DNA from: Opitutaceae bacterium | Lineage (GTDB): Bacteria > Verrucomicrobiota > Verrucomicrobiia > Opitutales > Opitutaceae | NCBI GenBank assembly: GCA_027482185.1 | Contig: JAIXWF010000019.1 | Location: 1 to 64,000, forward strand | Direction of reading: 5' to 3' | DNA: 64,000 nt | Shown here: positions 61,575 through 64,000 of the stretch, one piece after another | How positions within the stretch are numbered: the stretch's first letter is position 1 | Layout: each line of letters starts with the position of its first letter | Notes under the pieces: generated by a model | Databases searched by the model: none | What the model was told of the DNA's origin: nothing | The model's input: only the letters and a program-made list of their open reading frames with translations | Position numbers and translations under genes: made by a program

Positions 61575-63911
61575 ATGCCCACCGCCCTGCCCTTCCCCGC
61601 CCTCGCCGCCGTCTCCGTCCCGCCCTCCCCCGCCCCCGGCGAACTCACCGCCGCCCGCGAGCTCGCCCGCCTCGCCGGCGCCCCCCTCGATCCCGCCGGC
61701 ACCGCCCCGCGCGCCGTCGTTGTCTGCCAGGCCGGCCGCGCCGGCCCCGGCCTCCGCCTGCCCGCCGCCGCACGCGGCGCCGACGCCTGGATGTGGCTCC
61801 GGATCGCGGACGATGGCACCGGCGAGATCGTCGCGACCCACGGCTCCTTCCTCTGGGCGGCCGTCCGTCTGCTGGCCCGCGGCATCGGCGACTTCACCCG
61901 CGAGAAACTCGCCGCGGGCATTTTCCTGCCCGCCTCGTTCGGTTGGCATCGGCCGCATTGGGACGCCTGCTACACGCAGTACTGGCGCAGCGCGCGCGGC
62001 TTCGATCCGGAACAGTATGTCGCCACGCTGGCCGAGGCCGGTTTCACCCACTGTGAGGTCAACGGTCTCCAGGCCCACATGCCCCACGAGGACCTCGTCG
62101 CGCACGAGTACTACTCGCAGTTCTACAGCTACCAGCCCGGCCTCAATCACTTCGTCGACACGCCGCTGACGCGCGGAATCTGGCCGGCGATGTACCTCGA
62201 CGCCAACCTCAACCACCTGCGCAAACTCGCCGACCTCGGCCGGCGCTACGGCCTGAAGCCCGGCGTGTGCATGTTCGAGCCGCGCACCCTGCCCGAGCGG
62301 TTCTTCCAGAAATTCCCGACCCTTCGCGGCGCGCGCGTCGACCACCCGTTCCGCTCCCGCCTCCCGCGTTACACGATGGCGCAGGACCACCCGATTGTGC
62401 AGCGCCACTTCCGCGACGCCCTCCAGGCCCTGATCCGCGCCGTGCCGGACCTCGGCTACATGTCGCTCTGGACCAACGACAGCGGCGCCGGCTTCGAGCA
62501 CTCCGCTTCCCTCTACGTCGGCCGCAACGGCGGGCCGTTCATGATTCGCGAATGGCGCAGCCATGAACGCGTCGCCGAGGCCTCCGGCAAGAGCATCGTC
62601 CGCTTCCTGCGCAATCTCCAGGCCGGCGCCGCCGAGCTCAACCCGGACTTCGATGTCTTCCTCCGCCTCGAACCCTTCAAGATGGAGCACGAGCACATCA
62701 AGGCCGGCCTCGGCGGCCATGTCTCCTACGAGGCCCCCTCGCTGCTCGTCCGCGGCTACTCCCTGCCGTATCCGCATCCCCGTTACCCGGAAAACTTCGG
62801 CGTCGCCGGCAGTATTTTCCACGACTGGATGGACGCCGCCGAAAAGACCGCCCTCGCCGAGGATCGCGCCCGCGGCATCGAGCCCGTCCTCCACTACTCC
62901 GCCTCCGGCGTCTGGAACCACGAGCCGCTCATCGGCCTGCCTTTCCCGCGCCTCGTGCACGCAAAACTCAAGTCCGCCGCCGCCACCGGCATCGCGCGGA
63001 TGAGCGCCCTCGGCGGCCTCGCCCACACGACCCGCACGCCCTATTGGCCCAACGTCGTCGCTTTGCAGGCCGCGCAATTCACGCCCGACCGGCCGATCGA
63101 CGCCGTCCTCGCCGAGTACGCCACCCAACTGGTCGGCCCGGAACTCGCCCCCGCCCTCGACCGAGCCTGGCGCGATTTCGAGACCGCCCTCGGCTGGCAG
63201 CCCCTCGTCCCGCTGTTCTGCGTCTTCGGCTTCTGCTGGCAGCGCACGTGGGACCGCCCCTTCGTGCCGGACATCGAGGCCATCCCGCAGGCCGACCGCG
63301 ACTACTACGAGCGCCACGGCTGCTTCCAGTTCAACAACCCCGGGGTCAACGATCTCGGCAAAGACGTGCTCTTCGACCTCATCACCCGCGAAAGCGGCGC
63401 GAAGATGGCCGCCGACATGGACCGCGAGGTCATCGCCCGAGTGCGCACCGTCCTCGCCGATCTCGAAATCGTCCTCGCCACCCTCGCCGCGCCGGAAGCC
63501 CGCGCCGTCTTCACCGACTTGCGCGACCGCGTCCGCGCCTACCTCCACTGGGTCACCGCCCTCCGCGGCGTCTGCGCCTGGTGCGAGCACGTCTACGGCT
63601 ACCTCGCCGCCACCGACGAAAAAACCAAGGCCGCCTGCGTCGAGAAACTCCAGGCCGCCATCGATCTCGACCTCGCCAACACCCGCGGCCTGCTCGAACT
63701 GTCGACGACCGCGTCGACCGAGTTCATGGCCGTCTCCGGCGTCGCCGAAAGCACGTTCTTCTACGGCGAGAACTTCGCCGACCACCTCCGCACCCGCATC
63801 CGGCTCACCGAGCAGTACCGCCACCACGCGCCGCGCATCGACAAGGAAATCTGGTGGCGTGCCGCCCCCGGCACGGTCTGGCCCGAGGGCTGGAGCACGG
63901 CGACGACCTGA
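61575..63911 (+). CDS. Large glycan-enzyme-like protein of uncertain family
   Basis: A 778-residue protein without an obvious signal peptide. The N-terminal 120 residues look like the small alpha/beta domain preceding the barrel in glycoside hydrolases such as GH20 and GH67 (WLRIADDGTGEIVATHGSFLWAAVRLL). The middle resembles a TIM barrel with DANLNHLRKLADLGRRYGLKPG, DLGYMSLWTNDSGAGFEH and a VFLRLEPFKMEHEH strand. C-terminal helices follow. I could not name the family or the catalytic pair. Close to an AraC regulator on the opposite strand, it may be a sugar-inducible enzyme. Confidence 0.5.
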   Translation: MPTALPFPALAAVSVPPSPAPGELTAARELARLAGAPLDPAGTAPRAVVVCQAGRAGPGLRLPAAARGADAWMWLRIADDGTGEIVATHGSFLWAAVRLLARGIGDFTREKLAAGIFLPASFGWHRPHWDACYTQYWRSARGFDPEQYVATLAEAGFTHCEVNGLQAHMPHEDLVAHEYYSQFYSYQPGLNHFVDTPLTRGIWPAMYLDANLNHLRKLADLGRRYGLKPGVCMFEPRTLPERFFQKFPTLRGARVDHPFRSRLPRYTMAQDHPIVQRHFRDALQALIRAVPDLGYMSLWTNDSGAGFEHSASLYVGRNGGPFMIREWRSHERVAEASGKSIVRFLRNLQAGAAELNPDFDVFLRLEPFKMEHEHIKAGLGGHVSYEAPSLLVRGYSLPYPHPRYPENFGVAGSIFHDWMDAAEKTALAEDRARGIEPVLHYSASGVWNHEPLIGLPFPRLVHAKLKSAAATGIARMSALGGLAHTTRTPYWPNVVALQAAQFTPDRPIDAVLAEYATQLVGPELAPALDRAWRDFETALGWQPLVPLFCVFGFCWQRTWDRPFVPDIEAIPQADRDYYERHGCFQFNNPGVNDLGKDVLFDLITRESGAKMAADMDREVIARVRTVLADLEIVLATLAAPEARAVFTDLRDRVRAYLHWVTALRGVCAWCEHVYGYLAATDEKTKAACVEKLQAAIDLDLANTRGLLELSTTASTEFMAVSGVAESTFFYGENFADHLRTRIRLTEQYRHHAPRIDKEIWWRAAPGTVWPEGWSTATT

Positions 63912-63929
63912 ATCGGCCGCGCCCTGCGC

Positions 63930-64000
63930 TCAACGTCCGCGGACGCGCCGCCGGTACTCCGACGGCGTCGTCCCCACGACCTGCTTGAAGGCCTTGGAAA
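63930..64000 (-). CDS. AraC-family regulator, C-terminal end (5' part outside window)
   Basis: Only the last 23 codons are present, ending at TGA (63932-63930). The translated tail SKAFKQVVGTTPSEYRRR matches the second helix-turn-helix of AraC/XylS proteins, F-K-x-x-x-G-x-x-P-x-x-Y-R. The rest lies to the right of the window. The neighbouring 61575 gene, on the other strand with converging ends (18-base gap), may or may not be its target. Confidence 0.88.
   Translation of the reverse strand, partial: SKAFKQVVGTTPSEYRRRVRGR

Overview
The window comes from a high-GC member of the Verrucomicrobiota, probably an Opitutales-like lineage. The best evidence is the 16S rRNA fragment at the left edge. 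At 37-54 it carries GCTGCCACCCGTAGGTGT, the target of the EUB338-III probe used for Verrucomicrobia. The gene content agrees: TonB-dependent receptors with an N-terminal carboxypeptidase-regulatory-like domain and no SusD partner, cytochrome c-fused membrane-bound dehydrogenase proteins, S1-type sulfatases, a planctomycete-cytochrome/DUF1552 gene pair, and many Tat-exported enzymes.

Layout. 1-408: 5' part of a 16S rRNA gene on the minus strand, with an AT-rich leader and promoter region up to about 700. 661-1573: no gene recognised. 1574-43337: a 42-kb catabolic island of 22 genes. 43447-47489: PSD-type cytochrome protein and DUF1552 protein. 47595-55913: mixed genes (small exported protein, ArsR-methyltransferase, LysE exporter, long GreA, RsmB, aspartyl-protease lipoprotein, MFS transporter). 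55995-61398: two tandem paralogous hybrid histidine kinases. 61575-64000: a large glycan-enzyme-like protein and the 3' end of an AraC regulator.

The main discovery is that the island looks like one regulon. Seven perfect copies of the palindrome GTAAC-N6-GTTAC (mostly GTAACY-N4-RGTTAC) lie at 8938, 9034, 20901, 27511, 33506, 40378 and 40476. Two imperfect copies lie at 24210 and 43379. All nine are intergenic, and together they stand in front of every transcription unit of the island. The obvious candidate regulator is the TetR-family protein at 31581-32255, whose own probable operon starts at one of the sites.

Reading the units together suggests a pathway that works largely outside the cytoplasm. 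Four TonB-dependent receptors bring in ligands. Six proteins carry twin-arginine (Tat) signals: three amidohydrolase-2 proteins, two PLP aminotransferases and a triple-module RidA protein. Two heme-bearing dehydrogenase proteins, two ceramidase-like hydrolases, two sulfatases, an esterase and a probable toroid-fold protein are also exported. Cytoplasmic products are a sugar epimerase, a DapA/NanA-type aldolase, NagA, NagB, a Gfo/Idh oxidoreductase and an M20 peptidase. A sulfated or amidated amino-sugar-containing substrate is a reasonable guess, but the sequence does not identify it.

A second hidden layer is a dispersed repeat of about 100-150 bp between convergent genes (22286-22440, 31416-31567, 53262-53370, with weaker relatives at 41903-41993 and about 10852-10922). 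Its ends often supply the stop codons of flanking genes.
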